A stretch of 64,000 nucleotides of DNA from SIG307 sp045596385 (GCA_045596385.1 JAZOCC010000019.1:48623-112622); one strand, 5' to 3'. Counted from the first letter of the stretch, positions 36,232-45,131 are shown. Numbers and translations: made by a program. Notes: generated by a model from the sequence alone, not told the origin.

Positions 36232-37131
36232 TCACCTTTCTAAGTATTTCATCCACTCTCTCGGTCCCCGATATTTCACGCTTTCGCTTGCCACCTTCCC
36301 GGCAAACTTTAACGCCTCTTCGCAGGAATAACCTTTCTCGAAATATCCGTAACAAAAGGCTCCGTGGAAAATATCACCGGCTCCCAAGGTATCCACTGCC
36401 TGTACAGGCTCCACCGGCAATTCCTTTTTATCCTGCAACGTCGAACCGTCATCCCGACCTAATTTTGTTTCCCGATACAATATCGGACATTCCCCTCTGG
36501 TCACAGCCTTATGCGTCGCATTGTACTCCATTTCGAATATGGTGTTCCCCGCTTCATCCTTAAAATCCTCGGAGGCGATAACAATATCCGCTCTCTCCAA
36601 AAACTTCTCTATATTGAGTTTCCAGCTCCCCGCATCCAACACAATCGTCTTTTCCTCCGATGTTCCGAACGCACTCAAAATATCCAGCGAAATTTCCTGC
36701 TGGTTGCAGTCAAACAAAGCATAATCATACCCACTTAAATCATATTCCCGATTTACCTCAAACTTGTGCTGGCCGCTTAAAATCGTCCGTTTGCCGTCAC
36801 TTGACACTACAATACACGCCATATTCGGTACCGTATCGTACTCGGAATAATTGAGAACCTTTACGCCATACCCGTTCAGTTCTTCTATCATCGCCCGGCT
36901 CTCCGTACTGTCCCCTAGGCAAGTCGCCAAAGTGGCATCGCCTCCCAACGCCGCATAGGTAATGGCCGCATTGGCCGCCGGACCGCCGATATAGGTAGCA
37001 AAGTCCTCTGTTTTAGATTTGTGATTGTGAGCCGGCAAGTCGTCCGTGTAATATAGAATATCTTTGGTACAAAGGCCGACAAAGAGCCCTTTTTTCTTCT
37101 CTGATGTACGGCTCGGATCTATTTTTCCCAT
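36232..37131 (-). CDS. PfkB-family carbohydrate kinase
   Basis: 299 residues from the ATG at 37131, eight bases after GAGGGGG; the frame is open upstream but contains no better start. PfkB signatures are present: YIGGPAANAAIT near the N-terminus and DTLGAGDIFHGAF near the C-terminus, with the catalytic Asp. It should phosphorylate a sugar or sugar derivative in the cytosol (ribokinase/ketohexokinase/fructosamine-kinase range). No transporter or isomerase beside it narrows the substrate. An inverted repeat in its leader suggests operator control. Confidence 0.88.
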   Translation of the reverse strand: MGKIDPSRTSEKKKGLFVGLCTKDILYYTDDLPAHNHKSKTEDFATYIGGPAANAAITYAALGGDATLATCLGDSTESRAMIEELNGYGVKVLNYSEYDTVPNMACIVVSSDGKRTILSGQHKFEVNREYDLSGYDYALFDCNQQEISLDILSAFGTSEEKTIVLDAGSWKLNIEKFLERADIVIASEDFKDEAGNTIFEMEYNATHKAVTRGECPILYRETKLGRDDGSTLQDKKELPVEPVQAVDTLGAGDIFHGAFCYGYFEKGYSCEEALKFAGKVASESVKYRGPREWMKYLER

Positions 37132-37239
37132 ACGGTGTTCCCCCTCTTCTTCTGCTACAAGCAACGTTCTTCTTTCATTCACATACGAACTCTCATGACA
37201 CATTGACTTCCCTTCCATTCTATCATACGGCGACAAAAA

Positions 37240-37273
37240 TTGCACCCATGTTCTCACACAAACACAGGTGCAA
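37240..37273 (-). promoter_or_regulatory. Inverted repeat upstream of the PfkB kinase
   Basis: TTGCACC and GGTGCAA arms separated by 20 bases, about 110 bases before the kinase start. It looks like an operator; no promoter boxes are certain. Confidence 0.35.
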
Positions 37274-37325
37274 CTTATTTTCCTATCACGCACTTAGTTC
37301 GAAAAACTCCGATTTCTGCACACTC

Positions 37326-38036
37326 TTAGTTCTCACTGTAAATTACAGTCAAATCCGGATGCAACTGCAAAATGGATGCCGGGCAGGACGGGGTAATCGG
37401 GCCGAAGAATGCCTTCTCTACGATATCCTTCTTGTTCTTGCCGTTAGCGATTAAAAGTACCTTCTTTGCGCTCATAATGCCGCCCATGCCCATGGTAACT
37501 GCCTTTCTCGGTACATCTGCTTCGGATGCGAAGAAACGGGCATTTGCCTCGATAGTGGACGGGTCCAGGTCTACCACATGGGTTGCCTTCTCAAAGTAAG
37601 TATCCGGCTCGTTGAAACCGATGTGACCGTCAAGGCCGATACCGAGAAGCTGTAAATCAATACCACCGGACTGTGCGATAAGCGCATCGTAAGCCGCACA
37701 CTCTGCCTCAAGATCTGCAGCACAGCCGTTCGGTACGTTGGTCTTGGTAACATCGATATTAATCTTTTCAAACAGGTTGGTGTTCATGAAGTAACGGTAG
37801 CTCTGGTCGTTGGTACCGTCAAGACCTACATACTCATCAAGGTTAATGGAAGAAACCTTGGAAAAATCAACCTCACCCTTTGCGCACTTTTCTGCAATCT
37901 TCTCATAGGTGCCAAGCGGTGAGGAACCGGTTGCAAGACCTAATACACAATTCGGTTTCATCACAACCTGTGCACAAATAAGAGCTGCTGCCTTGGTGCT
38001 GAGTTCGTCATAGTTATTTACTTTGATAAAATTCAT
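37326..38036 (-). CDS. nagB: Glucosamine-6-phosphate deaminase
   Basis: 236 residues, normal for NagB. It converts glucosamine-6-phosphate to fructose-6-phosphate and ammonia. The motifs GLATGSSPLGTYEKI, VSSINLDEYVGL and LGIGLDGHIGFNEP are the phosphate-binding and active-site segments. The SD is AAGGAG. It lies 97 bases downstream of the hexapeptide-repeat gene, so the HTH-GlmM fusion, the GlmU-like protein and NagB form a likely amino-sugar operon that holds both synthesis and breakdown functions. Confidence 0.95.
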   Translation of the reverse strand: MNFIKVNNYDELSTKAAALICAQVVMKPNCVLGLATGSSPLGTYEKIAEKCAKGEVDFSKVSSINLDEYVGLDGTNDQSYRYFMNTNLFEKINIDVTKTNVPNGCAADLEAECAAYDALIAQSGGIDLQLLGIGLDGHIGFNEPDTYFEKATHVVDLDPSTIEANARFFASEADVPRKAVTMGMGGIMSAKKVLLIANGKNKKDIVEKAFFGPITPSCPASILQLHPDLTVIYSEN

Positions 38037-38133
38037 GATATTAGTCTCCTTTTCATATCTAATTTGACATGCCGCCCTTTTTCCGGATGGCGTATTTTCT
38101 ATAACAATTTTATTTCTTGCTGATACAAACTTT

Positions 38134-38799
38134 CTATCTACGTTCCACCACTGTCTTCGTATCCTTCACAATGCAGTTCGCCGGATACACGCCGCGAAGA
38201 GATGTGAGCGGATATACGGAAGTATTCTTACCGATGACCGTACCCGGATTGATGACGGAACCACAACCCACGTCTGCACCGTCCGCCAGAATGCCGCCGA
38301 TTTTACGAAGTCCGGTTTCGTAGTCCACATCGCCGTGAATCACAACCGCCTTACCGTCAGACTTTAAGTTGGAACAAATGGTACCCGCACCGGTGTGAGC
38401 CTTGTTGCCCATGATGGAGTCGCCAATGTAATTGTAATGCGGAACCTGCACCTTATCCAAAAGCACGCAATTCTTAAACTCAGAGGAATTACCCATCACG
38501 CAGCCCTCTCCGGTAATAACACTGCCGCGGATAAACGCCCCCGGACGCACCTCGGTACCGGAACCGATAATGGTCGGCCCTTCGATGGTAGCCGTCGGAT
38601 AAATCTTTACGTTCTCGCCAACAAGCACACCCTCGGCATACAAGGTATACCCCGGAATGCCCTTGTCAATGAGCGCCTGAATGTAACCCTTTAACTTCGG
38701 CAGCATCTCCCACGGATACTCACAGCTTTCAAACAGCTCCTTTAAATACTCCGGACAGGATGCATATAACTCCTTTGTTTTCACCAGCTTATTCAACAC
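38134..38799 (-). CDS. GlmU C-terminal-like left-handed beta-helix protein
   Basis: 221 residues. An N-terminal helical part (about 1-60) is followed by hexapeptide repeats (KIYPTATIEGPTIIGSG, EVRPGAFIRGSVI, CGSVINPGTVIG) typical of the UDP-GlcNAc pyrophosphorylase/acetyltransferase beta-helix. The nucleotidyltransferase domain of GlmU is absent, so it may be a stand-alone acetyl- or nucleotidyltransferase-associated enzyme of amino-sugar metabolism. The start is GTG (or TTG one codon later) after GGAGG and overlaps the end of the GlmM fusion gene by 11 bases. Confidence 0.8.
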   Translation of the reverse strand: MLNKLVKTKELYASCPEYLKELFESCEYPWEMLPKLKGYIQALIDKGIPGYTLYAEGVLVGENVKIYPTATIEGPTIIGSGTEVRPGAFIRGSVITGEGCVMGNSSEFKNCVLLDKVQVPHYNYIGDSIMGNKAHTGAGTICSNLKSDGKAVVIHGDVDYETGLRKIGGILADGADVGCGSVINPGTVIGKNTSVYPLTSLRGVYPANCIVKDTKTVVERR

Positions 38800-40411
38800 A
38801 ATGTCCTCCTTCGGTAATTACTTTTACAATCATATCCGCGTACTCTACACACTTCTCCTGAGATTCACTCTCTACCATGACGCGGATCACCGGCTCCGTG
38901 CCGCTTTCGCGAAGAAGCACTCTGCCCTTTTTATTGATGAGCTTTTCTACCTCTTCCTTTGCCTTTAGCACCTTGGAATCGTTAAGCACCGCTGCCTTAT
39001 TCTTTACTCTGACATTCTTTAAAAACTGCGGATACAGATGAATCGGCTCCGCTAATTTTGCCAGAGAAGCTTTGGAATCACAAAGCTCCTCCGCAATCAT
39101 AATGGCCGTCAAAATACCGTCGCCGGTGGTAGCGTATTTCTTTAAAATAATATGACCGGACTGCTCACCACCGATAGCGTAGTCATTGTTCTGCATGCAC
39201 TCGTAAACAAAACGGTCACCCACCTTGGTCTGCACACACTTGATTCCCGCTTCCGTGAGGCTGTCCACGAAACCGGAATTAGACATAATCGTCGTTACCA
39301 CCGTATTGTCATTCAAGGTGCCGCGCATTTTCATACGCTTGCCGAGAATATAAATCATGGCATCGCCGTCTACCTCGTTGCCGTTTTCATCCACCGCAAT
39401 ACAGCGATCCGCATCGCCGTCAAAGGCAAAGCCCACATCTAGATGCTTCTCCTTCACCAGCTTCTTTAACTTTTCGATGTGAGCGGAACCGCACCCCTCG
39501 TTGATATTCACTCCGTCCGGCTCGTCACCGATGATATAAGTCTGGGCACCCAATGCGGAAAATACCGCTCCCGCAATACTCCATGAAGCTCCGTTTGCGC
39601 AATCCAGACCGATTTTCAGTCTCTTATAAGAGTTGGACGCCAGAGAAATGAGATAACCGGTATAGCGGTTTCTCCCCGCGGAATACTCATGAATACAACC
39701 AAGCTTCGCACCCTGGGCCAGCGGCAAATCCTCTCCGGTAACACCCAGCTCATGTAAATCTCCGTCAATGTATGCCTCGATTAATGCCGTAGTCTCATCG
39801 TCCAGCTTCTCACCGTAGCGATTCAGCACCTTAATACCGTTATCACCAAAAGGATTATGAGACGCCGTAATCATTATACCGCAGTCAAACTCATCCTTAC
39901 GGGTCACATAAGACACACCCGGCGTCGTAATGACATGCAACATATACACGTCCGCGCCGCTGGCGGTCATACCTGCTACGATAGAATACTCCAGCATATA
40001 ACTGGAACGACGGGTATCCTTACCGATGACAATCCGCGGGCGATACCCCGGCTTTGTACAACCGGAAAGCTTGGAGGAAAAATACCATCCCAGAAACCGG
40101 CCCACCTTATATGCCTGCATGGAGGTCAGATTCACGTTTGCCTCACCCCGGAAACCGTCGGTACCGAAGTACTTCAACTTTCTCGGGCCTTTAGCCGGTG
40201 TACGGTTAATCTCTATTTTATCCAACAACAATTCATCTGTAGTTACTCCGAAAATCTCCGCCAGCTGAATCACCTTTTCAATCTGCGGAAGTGCCTGGTC
40301 CATTTCCCATTTAGAGATAGACTGACGGGATACTCCGAGAGTCTCCGAAAGCTGCTCCTGGGACATATCTGCCACGTTTCGTAAGTGAATAAGTTTCTGT
40401 CCGATGGTCAT
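38789..40411 (-). CDS. glmM: HTH (XRE)-phosphoglucosamine mutase fusion
   Basis: 540 residues from the ATG at 40411 (SD GGAG). Residues 1-65 form a Cro/C1-type helix-turn-helix (MSQEQLSETLGVSRQSISKWE). Residues about 78-540 are a full phosphoglucosamine mutase: the phospho-Ser loop TASHNP with Ser184, the metal loop DGDADR (331-336), and the phosphate-binding RESGTEPVIRVM. The mutase should convert glucosamine-6-phosphate to glucosamine-1-phosphate for peptidoglycan. Mutases of this family are normally about 450 residues and lack a DNA-binding domain. The inverted repeats over its own promoter suggest that it represses or senses its own pathway. Confidence 0.9.
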   Translation of the reverse strand: MTIGQKLIHLRNVADMSQEQLSETLGVSRQSISKWEMDQALPQIEKVIQLAEIFGVTTDELLLDKIEINRTPAKGPRKLKYFGTDGFRGEANVNLTSMQAYKVGRFLGWYFSSKLSGCTKPGYRPRIVIGKDTRRSSYMLEYSIVAGMTASGADVYMLHVITTPGVSYVTRKDEFDCGIMITASHNPFGDNGIKVLNRYGEKLDDETTALIEAYIDGDLHELGVTGEDLPLAQGAKLGCIHEYSAGRNRYTGYLISLASNSYKRLKIGLDCANGASWSIAGAVFSALGAQTYIIGDEPDGVNINEGCGSAHIEKLKKLVKEKHLDVGFAFDGDADRCIAVDENGNEVDGDAMIYILGKRMKMRGTLNDNTVVTTIMSNSGFVDSLTEAGIKCVQTKVGDRFVYECMQNNDYAIGGEQSGHIILKKYATTGDGILTAIMIAEELCDSKASLAKLAEPIHLYPQFLKNVRVKNKAAVLNDSKVLKAKEEVEKLINKKGRVLLRESGTEPVIRVMVESESQEKCVEYADMIVKVITEGGHCVE

Positions 40412-40453
40412 ATGCGTTCTCCTTTTTTCACATACTACTATTCTACGTGCTTT

Positions 40454-40520
40454 ATTATAGCAAAAGACCAAAGCGGTTGCAAGCAACTTAGGGATATTAT
40501 TTTTGCAACTTGTGGTTGCA
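40454..40520 (-). promoter_or_regulatory. Promoter of the HTH-GlmM operon with two GTTGC dyads
   Basis: Minus-strand TTGCAA (40477-40482), 17-base spacer, TATAAT (40454-40459). The -35 lies inside the dyad GTTGCAAGCAAC (40476-40487). A second dyad, TGCAAC-N5-GTTGCA, is at 40504-40520. Four GTTGC half-sites in 45 bases look like an operator for an HTH protein. Confidence 0.65.
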
Positions 40521-40598
40521 TTTTTAACATTTCTTAGTTTTTTTCTATAATTTCATCTCTATCTTATGAAAAACAAGTTGATTTTTGTCAAGTTTGAT

Positions 40599-40943
40599 TT
40601 ACATATTTATCAATTCATCTTCTAACATTTCCAGCAACTCCGGCATGTCATTCTTCAACGTCTCGTACACAACATTTAAGTCTACATTTCCGTAATCATG
40701 TACGATACGATTCCGCAATCCACTCAGGGCATTCCACGGTATGTGACCGTGTGCCTTCTTATATTCGTCCGACAACTTCTTCGCATTCTCAGAAATCTGA
40801 ATCATACGAAACAGCATGGAATCCAAAAGCACCTCATTTGTATCCAGCGCCTCTGCATCTACGCCACGCATATGCGTCACAATAAACAATACATCTTTCT
40901 TAATCTTTTGGACATAATACGCATCATTCTTTACATTATCCAT
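40599..40943 (-). CDS. hepT: HepT-like HEPN toxin (DUF86)
   Basis: 114 residues, all-helical HEPN ribonuclease fold. The catalytic RX4HXY motif is R77-NRIV-H82-D-Y84 within GLRNRIVHDYG. In the HepT/MntA system this toxin is an RNase, and MntA silences it by adding AMP to the Tyr of the motif. Its start overlaps the end of the MntA-like gene by eight bases, so antitoxin and toxin are translated together. Confidence 0.9.
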   Translation of the reverse strand: MDNVKNDAYYVQKIKKDVLFIVTHMRGVDAEALDTNEVLLDSMLFRMIQISENAKKLSDEYKKAHGHIPWNALSGLRNRIVHDYGNVDLNVVYETLKNDMPELLEMLEDELINM

Positions 40944-41409
40944 AGATTTTTATCCCATCCTTTAATATTTCTTCCGTTAATTCCGGATTTTCTCTCAGCT
41001 GGTTCATATCCAACACTTCTACACGTTTTCGAAGATTCGTCCGTAACTCCTCTACCATACCGTAAAACTTCAGCCCCTTCACATCGGTAGATATAAGCAA
41101 ATCCACGTCACTGACGGGTGTTTCCTTTCCTTTAGCATAAGAACCAAACAAATAACAAAAGTTCACATCATACTGTTCCAGAACAGCAGAACATTTTCTC
41201 CTGATACTCTCAATGGTTAACAATCCATGTTCCTCATCAATGAAATTAACTTTTTCCAGTCGCTCCACCATATATTTGTATTTCATGGTATCATGTTTTT
41301 CTTCTTCATTTTCGTAAGACTTATAAGAACGCAATGAAATCCCAACAAGATCCGCTGCCTCTTGCTGTGTCAACTTTTTCTCAATTCTTAACGCTTTAAG
41401 TTCTCCCAT
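40936..41409 (-). CDS. mntA: MntA-like antitoxin nucleotidyltransferase with N-terminal HTH
   Basis: 157 residues from the ATG at 41409 (SD TTGGAGG); the open frame continues upstream without an SD. Residues 1-40 carry a short Cro/C1-type HTH (KLTQQEAADLVGISLRSYKSYE). Residues about 65-157 form a minimal nucleotidyltransferase with GSYAKGKETPVSDVDLLI, giving the GS...DxD site (Asp101, Asp103). It is expected to AMPylate HepT. The fused HTH is the natural binder for the palindromes at 41428-41513 and would give autoregulation. Confidence 0.88.
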   Translation of the reverse strand: MGELKALRIEKKLTQQEAADLVGISLRSYKSYENEEEKHDTMKYKYMVERLEKVNFIDEEHGLLTIESIRRKCSAVLEQYDVNFCYLFGSYAKGKETPVSDVDLLISTDVKGLKFYGMVEELRTNLRKRVEVLDMNQLRENPELTEEILKDGIKIYG

Positions 41410-41427
41410 ACTTGCACCTCCAACTAT

Positions 41428-41513
41428 AGTATAGTGCAAAATTTGTACTTCTGTCAATATATAAAAGTGCAAATTTTGCACTTTTATCGCCACAAGGTGC
41501 AAAATTCACACTT
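41428..41513 (-). promoter_or_regulatory. Promoter and palindromic operators of mntA-hepT
   Basis: Minus-strand TTGACA (41452-41457), 18-base spacer, TATACT (41428-41433). Three copies of an AGTGCAAA-type palindrome lie here. One (41461-41487) is a perfect 27-bp palindrome with 13-base arms. One imperfect copy falls in the promoter spacer, and a third lies at about 41495-41513. Confidence 0.8.
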
Positions 41514-41574
41514 CCTTTTTCTCTATTATGATACATCTAAATTCAGTCAATACGTGTATAGTATACATCCGATT

Positions 41575-42345
41575 TTACCGGAATTTAAATAAAAACGTCA
41601 ACAACGCCGGCATGTGACAGAAGGAACCCTCCAAACGGTACAACAATTCGCCCTTTTCCTCATTTACCGTCAGCGGCAGCTTCTCCAAGGCCTGCTTCGC
41701 CTCTTCCGGCGACAACTGCGCTCCGGCAGCGATATCCTCTAAGGATATATAGAGGTCAAAATCCTTTATAGTCAACTCATAAAGGGCATACATGGTTTTT
41801 AAAACACGCAGATCCGAAAAATGCTCCATGGCAAGGGACAACTCATATAACTGCGAAATATTCGGAGTTTGAAATGTCTTGCCTAAAGAGAAAAAGACGC
41901 TGCCAGCCATTCGCCCCGTACTGCCTTCCGGCTCGGAACAAACGGAAAGTCCCCAGTCGGAAATATTACCTCCGGCATAATCTTTTTCGTCCCACGGAAC
42001 AAAGTTTTTGCATCCGTCGGTCACCGCAATTTCATGTAACAGAGCCGCAATACGATAACATTTTTCAAAGGACTCCTTTTCCGGAAGTACAGTAAAATAG
42101 TCCTTCAGACACAAACAGATGTCTCCCAATCCCTTTGTCGAATTACAACCGAGAAGCTCATCCACAGTCACCTCGAAAAGCGTTGCAATATCCGGAAGCA
42201 ACTGGATGTCCGGACAGCACTGTCCCGATTCCCATTTGGAAACCGCCTGATTGGTCACACCAAGAACCTTGGCGAGTTCTTCCTGCGTCAGCCCTTTTTG
42301 TTTTCTTAAAAAAGCAATTTGCTCCTGTATTTTAATTGTATTCAT
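41575..42345 (-). CDS. XRE-family regulator with long C-terminal domain
   Basis: 256 residues. An N-terminal HTH (about 12-60, GLTQEELAKVLGVTNQAVSKWE) is followed by the dimerisation-like segment FEVTVDELLGC and a helical C-terminal domain of about 180 residues with no recognised motif. The C-terminal half contains LTIKDFDLYISLEDIAAGAQLSPEEA, which resembles a second winged-helix-like region. It is a cytosolic transcriptional regulator; the target is not apparent from the neighbours. The SD is GGGAGG. Confidence 0.8.
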   Translation of the reverse strand: MNTIKIQEQIAFLRKQKGLTQEELAKVLGVTNQAVSKWESGQCCPDIQLLPDIATLFEVTVDELLGCNSTKGLGDICLCLKDYFTVLPEKESFEKCYRIAALLHEIAVTDGCKNFVPWDEKDYAGGNISDWGLSVCSEPEGSTGRMAGSVFFSLGKTFQTPNISQLYELSLAMEHFSDLRVLKTMYALYELTIKDFDLYISLEDIAAGAQLSPEEAKQALEKLPLTVNEEKGELLYRLEGSFCHMPALLTFLFKFR

Positions 42346-42539
42346 TGTAAACCTCCCTTTGATTTTGTTTTGTAGCTACACCTATAGTTTACAAGCCGTT
42401 GGCCGTAAAAACAATAACGTGTTGGTTTGAATATTTTACAAATCATCCAACCGCAGGTTGGATAGCGCAGCCGATGTTCCGATCGTGCCAAATCCCCTCA
42501 TCCTCTCCGGACCGGGCACTGTCGTTTGTACATAAAATC

Positions 42540-42567
42540 AGAGAAGAGACCCTCCGGCCTCTTCTCT
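42540..42567 (-). terminator. Intrinsic terminator of the GH10 gene
   Basis: A 12-bp stem (42540-42551 with 42556-42567, one G-T pair) followed on the minus strand by GATTTTATG. Confidence 0.7.
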
Positions 42568-42582
42568 TAAATCTCATCATCC

Positions 42583-44460
42583 TTATTTCAGCGCTTCTAC
42601 CACCGCATAATAGGAAGACTTCTTTTCATAATTCTCATCAAACAGACCGCAATACGGACCGTTCTGTTTATAAGCATAATCCGTAGTCTTCAAAGTCGGT
42701 CTGTCACAGTAGCCCCAAACCGTAATATTGGATACTACCGTCTCCTCCGCATTCAGTTCTGCGTACATCCGGAACAAATCTCCGCAAAACTGTGCATGTT
42801 TGTCCGCCTGAGATTTGTCGTAATTTCGAATCGCCATTTCCGTCACATGGACATCAACCCCCAGATTATGAAACTTCATAATCGCATTCTTAATTTTCGT
42901 AATGTCGGAGTTGTTCATGCATCCGCCCTGCTTTCCGTATCCGCCGATGTAGCTCTGCATACCGACACCGTCACACAACTTGCGGTAATTCCCGCTTTCA
43001 TCCTTTGCATAGGAATTGATGCTCTTTACCAGTTCGCAAATCGCATCCCTCTTCGTATCATAGAAGGTGCTGTAATCGTTGTAAAACAACGCAATCTCCA
43101 CCTCCGGATTCTTTGCCTGAAGCTTTTCTACCGTATTTTTCGCATACAAGAACGAAAGCTCCACGTAATCATCACCGATTATTGTATAAAACGGATTATC
43201 GGCACCGTTACGCTTCATACGAACATGACGCTTATCGGAAAACTTATAGTCCGCAGTTCCGTCCCCTACCGCTTCGTTTACCACATCCCAGCAGTATACG
43301 GTACCCGGATACTTTTCTTCAAAATGAGTCATAACGTTTTCGATATAATATTCCAAACGCTTTAGCATCGTTTCCCTATCTACATAAGCACCATCGCTTT
43401 GATATCCTTCCCGGAAAAACCAGTCACTCATATGTGCATCCCACACCAGCACATGACCGCGGATTTTCACGCCCTGTTGTATCGCAAGCTCTACCATTCT
43501 GTCCGCCGTACCGTAATTCATCACCGGCATACCGTCTTCACTTCTTTGAGAGGCGCTCTTGTTCAAAAGCGAATATGCCTTCATTTCATTACCGAAGCTT
43601 ACGCTGGTACATTCTGCGCCCAGCAACGCTTTATAGGCGTCATCATACAAATTGCCACTATTCATTACAATACCAAAGCTAAACTCATGCTTCTTTGCCT
43701 CGTTCAGTAACTCACCTTTTTTGTTTACAACCGTCGGAGCCTGTTCGGATGTACCGCCGAATCCGGCATCCATATGGAAGGTAACGGAATATACCGTTGC
43801 CACAAACCCGGAATAGTCCTCCATCTCGGTACAAGCCATCAAACCGATCCCGGCAACCTCCGTTGTCAACACCGGTGAAAGTTGATGATGTTCCACGCCG
43901 GAAGTTTGTCCGTCATAGCGGACAAACACCTCATTAAAGTCCTTATCATAAAGCTTCACGGCCAAATTACCCGCTTCACTCTTCATCTTCACGGTAACAC
44001 CGAGACAATGGGTCATGTCAATGGGCTCCGGAATTCCCAGCTTAATCTCCTGATACAAACCGTCGTACTTAAGAGCAATGGAACCGTCATTCTCTATGGT
44101 ATACTCCGTACCGTATGAGGTCTGATAGAAAAGGTCATGAAAATCATAGACTACGTCCGTCGGGCCGGAAACAGCCGGAGACGATGTCGGTTCCGGGGTC
44201 ACGGTCGGCTCCGGGGTTGCTGTCGGCTCCGGAGTTGTGGTCGGAACCGGGGTTGCTGTAGCTTCCGGCATGTCGGTTGTCTTCGGTGCAATCGTTACTT
44301 CCGGTGCCTCTGTCGGCGTTTGTTCCGGAACTATCGTAGCAGTGACCTCCGCTGCGGGTGTAACCTCCGTATCGGATTGCACATCTTCCGAACATGCCGC
44401 AAATGTACACATAACCGCCAAACAAAGCACAAATATCGATTTCTTACTCCGATGTCTCAT
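42583..44460 (-). CDS. GH10 endo-1,4-beta-xylanase, lipoprotein with linker and CBM-like domain
   Basis: 625 residues from the ATG at 44460 (SD GAGAGGG); the open frame extends 21 codons further without an SD. A lipoprotein signal peptide ends in TFAAC. It is followed by a Thr/Pro/Glu linker (to about residue 95), a beta-sandwich region resembling a CBM (about 98-235), and the GH10 barrel. The acid/base Glu is in WDVVNEAVG and the nucleophile in VHVTEMAI. It should hydrolyse xylan at the cell surface. It stands alone, with its own terminator, and no xylose genes are beside it. Confidence 0.92.
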   Translation of the reverse strand: MRHRSKKSIFVLCLAVMCTFAACSEDVQSDTEVTPAAEVTATIVPEQTPTEAPEVTIAPKTTDMPEATATPVPTTTPEPTATPEPTVTPEPTSSPAVSGPTDVVYDFHDLFYQTSYGTEYTIENDGSIALKYDGLYQEIKLGIPEPIDMTHCLGVTVKMKSEAGNLAVKLYDKDFNEVFVRYDGQTSGVEHHQLSPVLTTEVAGIGLMACTEMEDYSGFVATVYSVTFHMDAGFGGTSEQAPTVVNKKGELLNEAKKHEFSFGIVMNSGNLYDDAYKALLGAECTSVSFGNEMKAYSLLNKSASQRSEDGMPVMNYGTADRMVELAIQQGVKIRGHVLVWDAHMSDWFFREGYQSDGAYVDRETMLKRLEYYIENVMTHFEEKYPGTVYCWDVVNEAVGDGTADYKFSDKRHVRMKRNGADNPFYTIIGDDYVELSFLYAKNTVEKLQAKNPEVEIALFYNDYSTFYDTKRDAICELVKSINSYAKDESGNYRKLCDGVGMQSYIGGYGKQGGCMNNSDITKIKNAIMKFHNLGVDVHVTEMAIRNYDKSQADKHAQFCGDLFRMYAELNAEETVVSNITVWGYCDRPTLKTTDYAYKQNGPYCGLFDENYEKKSSYYAVVEALK

Positions 44461-44510
44461 AAAAGCCCTCTCTTTCTTGTTATCTATAAGTTCTTTTACC
44501 TGATTTATCA

Positions 44511-44765
44511 TTAATACGGACAATCCGCCATAATGTACTCCGCATCTTCATCATCAAAATAACCACGTTCAATTAATACACATTCCACATCATCAAACAC
44601 TTCGATATTCCAGGTCCCGACACTGCTTTCCTTCATCTCGCCCCTGGCTTCATAGATAGCAATCAAATCCACCGTCGTATCCGTCCGGCTTGCAATTCGG
44701 AAAAGATTATCATTTCCGTTATAACTGCCGCAATCATACAGTTTTCCCACTTCAAATTGAATCAT
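44511..44765 (-). CDS. Small acidic hypothetical protein
   Basis: 84 residues with a good SD (AGGAGG, eight bases from the ATG). The composition is acidic with no membrane segment (VDLIAIYEARGEM, FDDVECVLIERGYFDDED). It looks like a small beta-rich cytosolic protein. No family is recognised. The stop lies 50 bases before the GH10 start. Confidence 0.55.
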   Translation of the reverse strand: MIQFEVGKLYDCGSYNGNDNLFRIASRTDTTVDLIAIYEARGEMKESSVGTWNIEVFDDVECVLIERGYFDDEDAEYIMADCPY

Positions 44766-44789
44766 TTTGTTTTCCTCCTCTTACCGTGC

Positions 44790-45131
44790 TTATACCCAAC
44801 CCTTCCATACGTCCGGCTGATAGCCCACCGTGGCCTGCTTGCCGTTTCGTACAATCGGTGTCTTTAATACGTGCTGATTCGACAAAAGCTTCTCTTCCAA
44901 TTCACTTTCCGCAATGTATTTAAGCAATGCCAAAGTATCCTTGTCTTTGCAATCCTCGTTAATGACCGCTCTGATGCCGCCCACCGCCTGACAAACACTG
45001 CGAAACTCGCCCTTACTCAGTTCCTTTTCGCTCATGTCAACAAACTGAAATTTGATGCCACGTTCTTTAAAATAACGCTGGGCTTTCTTTGTATCGTTGC
45101 ACTTTTTCGTACCAAAAATTTGGACGTTCAT
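44790..45131 (-). CDS. ArsC/Spx-family thioredoxin-fold protein (YffB-like)
   Basis: 113 residues with the arsenate-reductase-like fold: N-terminal strand, KKCNDTKKA with one active-site-like Cys, the KFQFVDMSEK region, and the family segment HVLKTPIVRNG. The second Cys of Spx (CxxC) is absent, so it fits the ArsC/YffB subgroup better than Spx itself. The function is not defined; it may act in redox control. The SD is GGAG. Confidence 0.82.
   Translation of the reverse strand: MNVQIFGTKKCNDTKKAQRYFKERGIKFQFVDMSEKELSKGEFRSVCQAVGGIRAVINEDCKDKDTLALLKYIAESELEEKLLSNQHVLKTPIVRNGKQATVGYQPDVWKGWV

Noticed and set aside
42418..42535. Hairpin ATCCAACC-GCA-GGTTGGAT and nearby dyads between the XRE gene and GH10
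   Set aside because: Short dyads without a T-run or gene context. The terminator at 42540-42567 already explains the GH10 end.
44144..44514. Arg/Cys-rich and Gly/Ser-rich frames across the Thr/Pro linker of the GH10 gene
   Set aside because: They are repeat-driven shadow frames of the linker with no SD.
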